Shown here one piece after another: positions 33,263 to 43,585 of a stretch of 55,094 nucleotides of DNA. This DNA is from Gammaproteobacteria bacterium. Its GTDB lineage: Bacteria; Pseudomonadota; Gammaproteobacteria; Pseudomonadales; Azotimanducaceae. The position numbers and the translations under genes are program-made. The notes beneath the pieces were generated by a model that was not told the origin of the DNA, did no database searches, and saw nothing but the letters and a program-made list of their open reading frames with translations. The stretch is taken from assembly GCA_003248125.1 (NCBI GenBank), contig QJXZ01000254.1, positions 1 to 55,094 on the forward strand. Direction: 5' to 3'. Each line of letters begins with the position of its first letter. Within the stretch, counting starts at the first letter, position 1.

Positions 33263-34210
33263 ATGCGTGCCGAAAACATACCCGTCATCGACGTCGGTGA
33301 ACTCCACTCGGCGCACACGCGCGCAGCAGTCGATGCCGCGTGCCGCGATTGGGGCTTTTTCCAGGTGGTTGGCCACGGCATCGATCAGGTGATCCTCGAT
33401 GACCTGCATCGCGCGATGCGCGAATTCTTCCATCAACCGATGGCGGCCAAGCGCGCGATCACGCGAACGGCGGAAAATCCCTGGGGTTTCTACGATCGCG
33501 AGCTGACCAAGAACACGCCCGACTGGAAGCAGATCTACGACTACGGCCCCGGCGACGGCGCGCACCTGGTGCCGCAGTGGCCGGCCGCATTGCCTGCTTT
33601 CCAGCCGGTATTGATGGCCTACTACGAGGCTTGCCAATCGCTCGCCTTCGAGCTGTTGCGTGCGATTGCCGCGAATCTCGGTATGCCCGCCAGTCACCTG
33701 GACGAGGATTTCGGCCCTGGCAACACCAGTTTCGTGCGCCTCAACTACTACCCGGTGTGTCCCGCGCCCGCGCACCCGGATGGCGTGCAGACGCCGTCGA
33801 GCGGATACCTCGGCGTCAATCACCACACCGATTCGGGCACGTTGACACTGCTACTGCAGGACGACCAGCCGGGACTCGAGGTGTATCGCGATGGGGTCTG
33901 GTACCTGGTCGAGCCGCGTGCAGATGCGCTCGTCATCAACATCGGTGACATCGTGCAGGTGTGGTCGAACGATCGCTATCGGGCGGCGCTGCACCGCGTG
34001 CTGTCGAATTCGCACAGCGAGCGTTTCAGCGCGCCGTTCTTCTTCAATCCGCGCTACGGCACGAACTACGCGCCCCTGCCGAGCACTGTGGATGCGGAGC
34101 ATCCTGCACGCTACCGGCCCATCAATTGGGGTGAATTCCGGCGCTTGCGGGTAGCGGGCGACTACGCCGACGTCGGCGAAGAAATTCAGATCAGTCATTA
34201 CCGCACTTGA
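33263..34210 (+). CDS. Isopenicillin-N-synthase-like Fe(II)/2OG oxygenase
   Basis: This 315-residue non-haem iron enzyme has the facial triad His188 and Asp190 (NHHTDSGTLT) and His244 (ALHRVLSN), with the RxS 2-oxoglutarate motif Arg254/Ser256 (ERFSAPFF). The N-terminal domain (DIPxID-like IPVIDVGEL, WGFFQVVGHGI) is typical of the IPNS/plant-hormone oxygenase group. True isopenicillin N synthase lacks a 2OG requirement; the RxS suggests a 2OG-dependent hydroxylase or desaturase. It begins 12 bases after the fusion gene. The substrate is unknown. Confidence 0.9.
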   Translation: MRAENIPVIDVGELHSAHTRAAVDAACRDWGFFQVVGHGIDQVILDDLHRAMREFFHQPMAAKRAITRTAENPWGFYDRELTKNTPDWKQIYDYGPGDGAHLVPQWPAALPAFQPVLMAYYEACQSLAFELLRAIAANLGMPASHLDEDFGPGNTSFVRLNYYPVCPAPAHPDGVQTPSSGYLGVNHHTDSGTLTLLLQDDQPGLEVYRDGVWYLVEPRADALVINIGDIVQVWSNDRYRAALHRVLSNSHSERFSAPFFFNPRYGTNYAPLPSTVDAEHPARYRPINWGEFRRLRVAGDYADVGEEIQISHYRT

Positions 34211-34220
34211 GGCAACGATC

Positions 34221-35003
34221 ATGGCATTCATACGCACGATAGATCCGAACGAATCGCGTGGCGACGTTCGCGCGATGTACGAGCGCCAGCAGGCGAGCTG
34301 GGGCTATGTGCCGAACTACGCGAAGATATTCAGCCATCGCCCCGAAGTGATGGCGCGCTGGGCGAGCCTGCTCGCAGGCATTCGCAAGACCATCGAGCCG
34401 CGCCGCTTCGAGCTCGTCACCTTGGCAGCGGCATACGAGCTCAAGAACTCGGCGTGTGCGCTCGCACACGGCAAGGCGCTGACGCGATGGTTGTCGCCGG
34501 CCGACGTCGCAGCGTTGCTGGATGACGAAGCGCCGAGTCCGCTCTCGGAAGGCGATGTGATCATGGTGCGATTCGCGCGCAAGGTGGCGCGCGATGCATC
34601 GGCAATCACGGCAGGTGATGTGGAAGCGCTCAAAGTCGCCGGGTTCGACGACGGCGAGATCTTCGACATCGTGGCAACCGTGGCCGGACGCGCGTTCTTC
34701 ACCAAGTTGCTCGATGGGCTCGGTATCGAGCCAGACCGTCCGTTTGGCGACATCGACGAGTCGTTGCGACGCAGGCTGACCGTCGGTCGGCCGATCGACT
34801 ACCGCGCGCCGACGCACATGGAAGAACCAGTGACTCGCAGTGCCGTTTCGCACATGCTCGAGATGCATCGCTTGCGACGCTCGTTCACGCGCCACCTCCT
34901 GCGCCGAATGACAGGATTCGTGGCGCGGATGGTTCGTGCCTGGCAAGCGGCGGTGTTGACGCCCAGATTGCACCTTCCACGAGTGCGAACGAAGCGCGCC
35001 TGA
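34221..35003 (+). CDS. Carboxymuconolactone decarboxylase/AhpD-like protein
   Basis: This 260-residue protein shows the AhpD-like helical fold: an N-terminal segment (YVPNYAKIFSHRPEVM), a LAAAYELKNSACALAHGKALT motif where one cysteine and the AH pair remain of the usual CxxC-x3-H, and a C-terminal peroxidase-like helix (FDIVATVAGRAFFTKLLDGLG). With the first cysteine replaced (Asn), classic two-cysteine peroxidase activity is doubtful. Residues beyond about 200 are a basic tail with no known domain. It lies 10 bases after the oxygenase gene and is likely co-transcribed. Confidence 0.82.
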   Translation: MAFIRTIDPNESRGDVRAMYERQQASWGYVPNYAKIFSHRPEVMARWASLLAGIRKTIEPRRFELVTLAAAYELKNSACALAHGKALTRWLSPADVAALLDDEAPSPLSEGDVIMVRFARKVARDASAITAGDVEALKVAGFDDGEIFDIVATVAGRAFFTKLLDGLGIEPDRPFGDIDESLRRRLTVGRPIDYRAPTHMEEPVTRSAVSHMLEMHRLRRSFTRHLLRRMTGFVARMVRAWQAAVLTPRLHLPRVRTKRA

Positions 35004-35060
35004 GCCGAACGAAGTGGCCTTGTGGTGTAATCCTTCCCGTCGATGGGAGGAAGCAAGGCC

Positions 35061-36581
<1,521 letters not shown>

Positions 36582-36585
36582 CGGC

Positions 36586-37759
36586 TCATTGCGTCGCACC
36601 GCCTCGCTGCGACACGGTCAACGCAAACGCCATCGCGGCCACCAGCGGCAGCGTGGCCAGCAACACCATCGTCCAACCGAATATGGCGTAAACCGTGCCC
36701 GCCAGAAGCGATGCCAACGCCGATGCGCCGAATAACCGTGAACTCGTTGACGGCTTGTGCCTTGAACCGCTCCTCGGGCCGGTAGGTATCGATCAGGTGT
36801 GCAGTGCCGCCGACGTAGAGGAAGTTCCAGGCAATGCCGAGCAGCACGAGCGCCCACCAATAATGCATCACTTGATGGCCAAGCAAGCCGAAGCCGAGTG
36901 TCGCTAGCATCAAGGTGACGCCGACGGCCATGATTCGTGCCGAGCCGAAACTTTCGATCAAGAATCCCGAGAACAGCGATGGTGCATACATGGCGATGAC
37001 GTGGCTTCGAATGACCCACGCCGTGTCTTCCATGGAGTGACCATCGCCAACGTGCATACTGAGCGGCGTTGCCGTCATGATGAGGTTCATCGCCGCATAG
37101 CCGACGGCGCCGCTCATCACGGCCGTGACGAAGTGTGGTTGGGTGGCGATCGTGGCGAGGCGACGACCGGTGCCCTTGGTTCCGTCTTTGGCTGGTTTAC
37201 CGAGCCCGCGCAAGCCGCCAAGCAGTAAGGCGGCAACACCGTACAGCGAGGCGAGCGCGACGAATCCGCCGGAGAGCGCATGCGAACCGATGGTCAGCGC
37301 GGTCTGCGTGGCCAGCACGGGACCGAAGAATCCGCCGCCGATCGCGCCCAGCAGAATGAGCGAGATAGCGCACCCCGCGTGTCTGACGGCGACGCTCTCT
37401 GCCGCCGCGAATCGATACTGTTGGACGAACGCGTTTTGGATGCCGATGCAGGCGATGCCTGCGCAGAACACGACGAAGCTCTTCGCTTCGAGTCCGCCCG
37501 CTGCCAGCAACGCTCCGGCTGCGGCGAGAAGCGCGCCGAATGCAAAACCCAGTCGTCGACCGTAGCGTTGCATCAACAGGGCGGCGGCGACCGTCGAGAG
37601 TGCGGTGCCCACGATCATGATCGACAACGGCAGCGTCGCAATCCTCGGATCGGTCGCGAGTTCCATGCCCACCAGCCCGCCGACCGTCACCACCAGCACG
37701 CTGCCGCTCACTGACACGAGCTGGCACAGGCAGAGCACTGCAAGGTTGATCGAACGCAT
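36586..37759 (-). pseudogene. MFS transporter broken by a frameshift near its 3' end
   Basis: The gene encodes an MFS transporter with about 11 to 12 membrane helices. The frame is intact to NEFTV, then drifts into a run without membrane character. Adding or removing one base near 36731-36735 (the GTTATTC stretch on the minus strand) restores VFGASALASLLAG and a last helix (TMVLLATLPLVAAMAFAL) ending at a TGA at 36588-36586. The stop is then 4 bases from the convergent esterase stop, as expected for an intact gene. It is either a recent single-base mutation or a sequencing error; the uncorrected frame runs on to 36479, inside the esterase gene. Confidence 0.8.
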
Positions 37760-37974
37760 CGGTGAACGAGACGGCGCGAGACCCGCCCATGCTCATCGGA
37801 TGATGCGGTTCGTTCAACCCGCGCTAGATGGAATCTCCACAACTGCGAATGAATTCCGATGCAAGTGCGCGCGTCGTCAGCGGGGCCGTGAGCAGTCTGG
37901 ATTTGTGGGGCGCGTGGGCCGACGAGCCTCGAGCCGCTCGTCTCGCCGACCGCGCCGCGACCGGCAGGATCCGG

Positions 37975-38418
37975 TTACAGCGCCAGTGGTGCGACCTGGG
38001 CGATACGCTGCGGTTCTCGCTTCCAAATATCGGACGTATCGACGTACAGCTCGATGCCGTTGCCGTCAGGGTCGGTGAAGTACAGGGACTGGGTCACCTC
38101 GTGATCGATCGGATCGGGTTTGACGCCGGCCGCCTCGAGCTTGGTCTTTGCTTCTCGCAACTCGTCCAACGTGGTGCCGATGTTGAACGCGACGTGATCG
38201 AGACCGATTGCGGTTTCCGGGTTGGTCGCGCTGCCCGCGCCGCTCACTTCGGCGATCGCGAAATCGTGATGATTGCCAAGGCTGAAGAACGCCATGTTCA
38301 TGCCTTGCTCGTTGAAGTGCGCGCAGACCGGCAGACCCAGCACGTCGGCGTAGAAGCGTTCGGCGCGGGCGAGATTCTTGACGCGGACGACGACGTGACC
38401 CAATGACTTGATCTGCAT
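37975..38418 (-). CDS. VOC family protein, extradiol-dioxygenase/glyoxalase-like
   Basis: This 147-residue single-domain protein has the VOC pattern with metal ligands in order: LGHVVVRVKNLARAERFYADVLGL (His8 in LGHVVV, split here), GLDHVAFNI (His) and DGNGIELYVD (Glu). This arrangement is common to one-domain extradiol dioxygenases and glyoxalases. It most likely oxidises or isomerises a small catechol or ketone, but no substrate can be assigned. About 215 bases separate it from the MFS start; nothing was recognised there. Confidence 0.87.
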   Translation of the reverse strand: MQIKSLGHVVVRVKNLARAERFYADVLGLPVCAHFNEQGMNMAFFSLGNHHDFAIAEVSGAGSATNPETAIGLDHVAFNIGTTLDELREAKTKLEAAGVKPDPIDHEVTQSLYFTDPDGNGIELYVDTSDIWKREPQRIAQVAPLAL

Positions 38419-38483
38419 CGTGATTCCCTCCTCGTAGCCGTCCGACTATGCTCCGGCCCAGGCAATGGTTCAACCGGCGTGGC

Positions 38484-39110
38484 ATGAGTCGACCGCGCGG
38501 CACGGAGCGAGCGACTCGACGCGTACTGAGCGCGCTCGAGCATCACGGCTTGCTGCTCCAAGCTGGCAGTGAGTTCCCGAGCGTGGCGAGCATCGTCGCA
38601 GGTGAGCCGATTCGCGGCTCGTGGTGGGCGCACCCGAAGGCCAACCTCATCTATTGGGTGTGTCAGGATCTGGACGCCGATGCGCGCGTGACCGAGGCGC
38701 GGCTACTCGGTGGCAAGGTCACACACGTCTGGCACACGATCTGGCCGGAAGTGACCGCGGTCGCGATGGCGCGCGACGCTTGGCAGACGCGTGGCATCGA
38801 TCGTCATGCGCGTGGCTTGGTCGAGCGCGTCGATGGCGCGGACGTGCGCACGGATGGGCTCCGCTGGCGTGGCGCGCGCAAGCTTGGCGATGTGTGCCGT
38901 CTGCTCGAGCGGCGCTTGTTGGTGAAAGCCGTCGAGATTCACACCGAATCAGGGCGCCACGCGAAAGTGCTGACGTCATGGCCGCGGTGGTGGGCGGCAC
39001 ATGGCGGCGGTCCGTTGCCCGCGGGATCGACCGCACGGGTGCGGCTCGAGTCGCGCGTCGACGACCTGCGCCTCTTACCCTGGTCAGCGCGCCGGGCCCA
39101 CCCACGATAG
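38484..39110 (+). CDS. Conserved-looking protein, unknown function
   Basis: This 208-residue soluble protein is rich in Arg, Trp and Gly. It shows GTERATRRVLSALEHHGLLL and RGSWWAHPKANLIYWV near the N-terminus and LTSWPRWWAAHGGGPLP near the C-terminus. Repeated Trp and His suggest a nucleic-acid or sugar-binding role, but I do not recognise a family. The ATG at 38484 is the better start; an upstream in-frame ATG is at 38448. It converges on the amidase gene and overlaps its 3' end by 27 bases. Confidence 0.6.
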   Translation: MSRPRGTERATRRVLSALEHHGLLLQAGSEFPSVASIVAGEPIRGSWWAHPKANLIYWVCQDLDADARVTEARLLGGKVTHVWHTIWPEVTAVAMARDAWQTRGIDRHARGLVERVDGADVRTDGLRWRGARKLGDVCRLLERRLLVKAVEIHTESGRHAKVLTSWPRWWAAHGGGPLPAGSTARVRLESRVDDLRLLPWSARRAHPR

Positions 39111-40511
39111 GTTTGGTCGTCTCGTGTGCCAATCTGTCGCTTGCTCGAACGCGTGCGCAACGCGCAGCGCCAAATCCTCGCGAAAGCCCTTGGCGTAGAT
39201 CATCAGACCGATCGGCAGCCCGGCGGCGGTAAAGCCACAAGGAACACTCACGGCGCATAGATCGAGCAGATTGCCGAGGAAGCAGTTGCGCAGATAACAC
39301 CGTGCGAATGCCATGTAGGTGTCGAAATCACCATCGACTTCGGTCACCGGTCGAGCAGGAATCATGCAGGTCGGCGCTACCAGCACGTCGACCGCGTCGA
39401 ACCGTTGCGCAGCGCGCGCCCGTAACGGCTGGAGGGCATCGAGCGCATGCAGATACTCGACCGCGCGTACGTCGCGCCCGGCTCGCATGCGATGCAACAT
39501 CACCGGATCGAGATCTTGCGCGCGCGTTTCGATATGCATGGCATTGACGGCATAGCCTTCCACCATCGAGATGACGCTCGGAGTGGCCATCACTTCGCCA
39601 GCCTCGGTGAAGTCGAGCGACGACACGGATGCACCCAGCTCCTCGAACACGCCGCTGCATGCGCGCACGGACCGCTCCACCTCGGGATCGAGATCGTCGA
39701 AGCAGATTCCTTCGGCGAAGCCGATGCGCGAACCCCTCACGCCGGCGGTGAGAGAGCGAACCACTTCGATGGGCTCCACGCCGCCCGTGCTGCGATCGCC
39801 GCGGTCTGCGCCTTGCATGATTTCGAACATGGTTGCGGCGTCGGCGACGCTGCGTGCGAGGCAGCCGACCGAGTCGAGTGTGGTGCTCAAGGGATACACG
39901 CCCCGGCGGCTGACACGTCCTACGGTCGTCTTCAACCCGACGATGCCGCACAGGGCGGCTGGGGTGCGCACCGAGCAGGCGGTGTCCGTGCCGGTCGCGA
40001 GCGGCACCATCTCGGCGGCCACCGCAACCGCAGAGCCGCTGCTCGATCCGCCCGGCACGTGATGCACCTTTGCCCATGGATTGTGCGGTGTGCCGTGGCT
40101 GTGATTGATGCCCACCGAGCCGAATGCGAACTCGACCGTGTTGGTTTTGCCAATCAGCACCATGCCTGCCGCGGCCAACTTCTCGGTGACGGTTGCATCG
40201 TCATCCGCAATGTTGCGCTCTAGCACACGAGAACCCGCAGTAGTAGGCAAGCCGGCAACGTCGAACAAATCCTTGGTTGCGTACGGCACGCCATGTAGTG
40301 GTCCGCGGCAACGGCCGGCGCGCAATTCACGATCGGCTGCCGCTGCGGTCGCGCGTGCGCGATCTTCGGCGACGAGCCGAAAGGCATTGAGCGTGGGATC
40401 GAGGACGCGAATGCGCGCGAGGTGCTGCTCGCAAACGTCGACGGCGGAAAGCTCGCCCGAGTGTATACGCTTGGCGAGGTCGACTGCGCTCTCGAAGTGA
40501 CCCGCTTGCAT
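39084..40511 (-). CDS. Amidase signature family enzyme
   Basis: This 475-residue enzyme has the amidase Ser-cisSer-Lys triad: Lys in PYATKDLFDVAG, GGSSSGSAVAVAA and the nucleophile Ser in DTACSVRTPAALCG. Family members hydrolyse amides, and some act on ureas or on Glu-tRNA. The start at 40511 lies 8 bases after the StyC-like stop; the longer frame upstream lies in the neighbouring gene. It is the last gene of a three-gene minus-strand operon (cyclase, StyC-like, amidase). The substrate is unknown, and a GatA role is unlikely without gatB/C nearby. Confidence 0.88.
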   Translation of the reverse strand: MQAGHFESAVDLAKRIHSGELSAVDVCEQHLARIRVLDPTLNAFRLVAEDRARATAAAADRELRAGRCRGPLHGVPYATKDLFDVAGLPTTAGSRVLERNIADDDATVTEKLAAAGMVLIGKTNTVEFAFGSVGINHSHGTPHNPWAKVHHVPGGSSSGSAVAVAAEMVPLATGTDTACSVRTPAALCGIVGLKTTVGRVSRRGVYPLSTTLDSVGCLARSVADAATMFEIMQGADRGDRSTGGVEPIEVVRSLTAGVRGSRIGFAEGICFDDLDPEVERSVRACSGVFEELGASVSSLDFTEAGEVMATPSVISMVEGYAVNAMHIETRAQDLDPVMLHRMRAGRDVRAVEYLHALDALQPLRARAAQRFDAVDVLVAPTCMIPARPVTEVDGDFDTYMAFARCYLRNCFLGNLLDLCAVSVPCGFTAAGLPIGLMIYAKGFREDLALRVAHAFEQATDWHTRRPNLSWVGPAR

Positions 40512-40519
40512 GTGATCGT

Positions 40520-40996
40520 TCAGTGGCTGCGGTCGGAAAGCACGGCTTTCGCCGCCACCGCCAGCAATACGACGACGATCACGACGCTGGGCAGGCCCGG
40601 CAGGAAGCCGAGCACACCGAAGATGTCGGATGCGCCGAACACGTTGTCGCCGATGCTGAGTGCCCGGTTGCCCGCGGCGTTGCCGAACCAATAGAAGAGT
40701 GTGAACGACCAGGCCACGTAGACGAACCCATAGGCCGTCCACTTCTGCATCCGTTCACTCAGATTCAGCTTCGGCAGCGCGAGCGCCATGGCGATGACGA
40801 GCAAGCCGTTCATCGCGCCACCCGAATGTGCACGAACCCAGCCTTCGGCAGTGCCGTACACCGCGAACTCGAGCGTTCTACCGGGCCAGATCTCGAAGCC
40901 ACCGAGCAGCGAGAACATGAGCATGAAGCCGGCCATCATCGCCACCAACACCACGAGCATTCCGTGCCCGAGCATGATTCTCTGCAGCTTTTCCAT
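40520..40996 (-). CDS. Styrene-oxide-isomerase-like (StyC) membrane protein
   Basis: This 158-residue protein has four predicted membrane helices and resembles StyC, which isomerises styrene oxide to phenylacetaldehyde. Recalled matches are GHG near the start, LLGGFEIWPG, GTAEGWVRAHSGGAMNGLLVIA and FGASDIFG. From memory, SOI structures place haem b with a His ligand and nearby Asn and Tyr; here His57, Asn63 and Tyr102 fall at matching places, while a catalytic-area Asp is not matched (Val94). The true substrate is unknown. It sits between the cyclase gene (15 bases) and the amidase gene (8 bases). Confidence 0.78.
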   Translation of the reverse strand: MEKLQRIMLGHGMLVVLVAMMAGFMLMFSLLGGFEIWPGRTLEFAVYGTAEGWVRAHSGGAMNGLLVIAMALALPKLNLSERMQKWTAYGFVYVAWSFTLFYWFGNAAGNRALSIGDNVFGASDIFGVLGFLPGLPSVVIVVVLLAVAAKAVLSDRSH

Positions 40997-41011
40997 GGTT
41001 CGCAGTCGTCC

Positions 41012-41791
41012 TCAGTCGTTGAATATCGCCACTGCGCGCGTCCATCCGGCAGACGCACCGTGAATCTTCACGGGGAAGCACGCAATCTCGAAGCCGAACG
41101 GCGGCAGCGATTCCAAGTTGTGCAGCTTCTCCATCTGCCAGTAGGGAACCTCGCGGCCGGCTTTGTGCCCTTCCCAAATGATCGAGGGGTCGCGGTCCTT
41201 CGCCCACTTCTTTGCGGTGTGGCTGAACGGCGCGTCCCACGACCAGGCGTCCGTACCGACCACCCGCACGCCGCGCTCGGTGAGATAGAGCGTCGCCTCC
41301 CGACCCATGCCGCAGCCCGCGTGTATGTACTCCGGTTCGCCGAATACGGATCCGGCACGCGTGTTGACAACGACGATGTCGAGGGGCGCGAGTGAGTGGC
41401 CGATACGGGCCAACTCTCGCTCGACGTCGGATGCGGTAGCCACGTAACCGTCAGGCAGCGTTCTGAAATCGAGTTTCACACCAGGACAGAGGCATTGCTC
41501 GAGCGGTGTTTCGTCGATGGTGGGCGCACGTCGCGCGCCACGATCGGTGGTGGAATGGAAATGCCAGGGCGCGTCCATGTGCGTGCCGTTGTGCGTGGAG
41601 ATCGACACACGTTCGACGGCCCAGCCTTCGCCGTCGGGCAAGTCGCGCTTGGTCAGACCGGGGAAGGAAGCCGCCATCTGCTCGACCGTGTCGGCATGCA
41701 CGCTGTAGGTGATCTTCGGTTCCATGCCGGGTGGGTCGGAGTGCAGCCCCATTTGCAGTGGAATGGAGAGGTCGACGAAGCGCCGTGCCAT
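41012..41791 (-). CDS. Cyclase/kynurenine-formamidase-like hydrolase
   Basis: This 259-residue protein belongs to the metal-dependent cyclase family (Pfam Cyclase). The metal-binding signature is STHNGTHMDAPWHF (His67, His71, Asp73, His77). Members include kynurenine formamidase and isatin hydrolase, which open or hydrolyse amide rings and formamides. No clear subgroup can be assigned. It starts 151 bases from the divergent DUF35 gene, and this gap should contain promoters for both. It leads the operon of cyclase, StyC-like protein and amidase. Confidence 0.88.
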   Translation of the reverse strand: MARRFVDLSIPLQMGLHSDPPGMEPKITYSVHADTVEQMAASFPGLTKRDLPDGEGWAVERVSISTHNGTHMDAPWHFHSTTDRGARRAPTIDETPLEQCLCPGVKLDFRTLPDGYVATASDVERELARIGHSLAPLDIVVVNTRAGSVFGEPEYIHAGCGMGREATLYLTERGVRVVGTDAWSWDAPFSHTAKKWAKDRDPSIIWEGHKAGREVPYWQMEKLHNLESLPPFGFEIACFPVKIHGASAGWTRAVAIFND

Positions 41792-41942
41792 GGTCGAAAG
41801 CTCCTTGTGATCGCAGCGCGAGACGAAGCCGAACTGTCGATGGGTGGCGAGTGCGCTGTCAACCGGATGACAACCGTTGGTCGGTGTCGGCGTCGGCTCG
41901 CGCTATCATCGACCGCTTGGGATTGGACCTGCGAGGACACCG

Positions 41943-42359
41943 ATGAGCTACGAGCTTCCCGTTCCCACACCAGGGACCCACACGCGGCCGTTTTGGGAGG
42001 GCACCAGGGCCGGCAAGCTGATGTTGCCGCGCTGCCAGGACTGTAACCGGGTGCATTGGTACCCGAGGTTCATCTGTCCGCACTGCCACTCGGCGAACCT
42101 CGAATGGATCGAGGGCAGCGGGGAAGGCACCATTCATACCTTCGCCGTTCAACACGTCGCTTACGGCCCATGGGCCAAGCACGCGCCGTTCGTCACCGCC
42201 TATGTCGATCTCAAGGAAGGTGACCGCATGCTGACGGTGCTGCGCGGCGTGGATCCCGCCAAGCCTGAGGACATTCGGGTTGGCGCCAAGGTGCGCGTCG
42301 AATTCGAGGCTGGCAGCGACGACGTGCACATTCCGTTCTGGCGCGTGGTGGAGGGCTGA
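41943..42359 (+). CDS. DUF35 OB-fold/zinc-ribbon acyl-CoA-binding protein
   Basis: This 138-residue protein has an N-terminal zinc ribbon (Cys31/Cys34 and Cys45/Cys48 in RCQDCNR and FICPHCHS), then an OB-fold. Such DUF35 proteins usually pair with a thiolase-like protein and help bind acyl-CoA substrates, as in steroid and polyketide-type pathways. The start at 41943 is the ATG after an upstream shadow frame. The thiolase-like gene begins 2 bases after its stop, a fixed pairing. Confidence 0.88.
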   Translation: MSYELPVPTPGTHTRPFWEGTRAGKLMLPRCQDCNRVHWYPRFICPHCHSANLEWIEGSGEGTIHTFAVQHVAYGPWAKHAPFVTAYVDLKEGDRMLTVLRGVDPAKPEDIRVGAKVRVEFEAGSDDVHIPFWRVVEG

Positions 42360-42361
42360 GC

Positions 42362-43573
42362 ATGCCGGGTGCACTATTCAAAGCGGCAGCCATCGTCGGT
42401 GCAGCCGAGGCCAACGAGATCGGATTCCTGAAGACGCCGGTCACTTCCCTACAGCTGCACATTGAAGCCATCAAGAATCTCAGCGAGCAGACCGGCGTGC
42501 CGATCTCGCGCATCGAAGGCGTGTTCTCCACTGGCTGGTCGTCGGAGCTATGCGAGCATCTCGGCATTCGACCGAAGTACATCGACACCACGTCAGTCGG
42601 TGGCTGCTCGTTCGAGATGCACGTGCACCATGCGCTCGCTGCGATCCATGCTGGCATCATCGACGTCGCACTGGTGAGCCACGGCGAGAACGGTCATTCC
42701 TCACGTTCGATCGGCGGCCGAGGCATGGGCAACTACGGGCGCGGCGGTGGTGTTGCGTCGCCGGCGGTGGAGATGACCATGGCCTATGGCATCGCCGGTG
42801 CGCCTGGGGCATACGCGCATGCCATGGTGCGTCACATGCATCGGTTCGGCACCAAGCGGGAAGACTACGCGCACATCGCGAAGGTGAGCCGTGACTGGGC
42901 GACGTTGAATCCACGCGCGGCCATGTACTCGAAGAAGAAGCATCCGTTCGGCGGGCCGATCACGGTTGCACAGGTGGAAGAGTCACGGCTGATTGCATGG
43001 CCACTGACGATCTTGCACTGCTGCATGGTCACCGATCACGGCGGGGCGGTGCTGATCGCGAGCCCCAAGGTGGCTGCGAGTTTGAACACCAAGCCGGTGT
43101 GGATCGCCGGTGCCGGCGAAAGCATGGGGCACTCGAACATGCTCGAGATGGACGACTTCACGGCGACCTCGGCACGCGCATCGGCCGAAGCCGCGTACAC
43201 CATGGCGGGCATGGGTCCCAGTGATATGGAAATGGCGCTGGTCTATGACTCGTTCACCATTACCGCGGCGATCACGGTAGAGATGCTGGGACTCGCACGT
43301 CGCGGCGAAGGCCATTTGCTTTGGAAAGATGGCCACGCAGCACCAGGGGGCAAGTTCCCGATCAACACCAACGGTGGTGGATTGTCGTTCAACCACAGCG
43401 GGATGTACGGCATGCCGCTCTTGATCGAGGCGTATAGGCAACTATCCGGTACTGCGGAAGACGGCATCAACGGTGACAAGGGCAAGCAGACTAGTGCTCG
43501 GACCTGCGTGGTCAACGGCACCGGCGGCAGCCTGTCGACGACCGGCACGCTCGTGCTGGTTGCGGACGACTGA
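42362..43573 (+). CDS. Thiolase-like protein
   Basis: This 403-residue protein of the SCP2/thiolase superfamily is the partner of the preceding DUF35 gene. Visible features are SVGGCSFEMHVHHALAAI (Cys82), NTNGGGLSFNHSGMYG and CVVNGTGG at the C-terminus. Cys82 lies near the expected nucleophile place, but I could not align it reliably, and many DUF35-partner thiolases have lost catalytic residues. It probably acts on 3-keto acyl-CoAs or binds them; the substrate is unknown. Confidence 0.85.
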   Translation: MPGALFKAAAIVGAAEANEIGFLKTPVTSLQLHIEAIKNLSEQTGVPISRIEGVFSTGWSSELCEHLGIRPKYIDTTSVGGCSFEMHVHHALAAIHAGIIDVALVSHGENGHSSRSIGGRGMGNYGRGGGVASPAVEMTMAYGIAGAPGAYAHAMVRHMHRFGTKREDYAHIAKVSRDWATLNPRAAMYSKKKHPFGGPITVAQVEESRLIAWPLTILHCCMVTDHGGAVLIASPKVAASLNTKPVWIAGAGESMGHSNMLEMDDFTATSARASAEAAYTMAGMGPSDMEMALVYDSFTITAAITVEMLGLARRGEGHLLWKDGHAAPGGKFPINTNGGGLSFNHSGMYGMPLLIEAYRQLSGTAEDGINGDKGKQTSARTCVVNGTGGSLSTTGTLVLVADD

Positions 43574-43585
43574 CGAGTCGCCGTG

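Noticed and set aside
33263-34210. True isopenicillin N synthase
   Set aside because: No ACV synthetase or other penicillin genes are nearby, and RxS suggests 2-oxoglutarate use.
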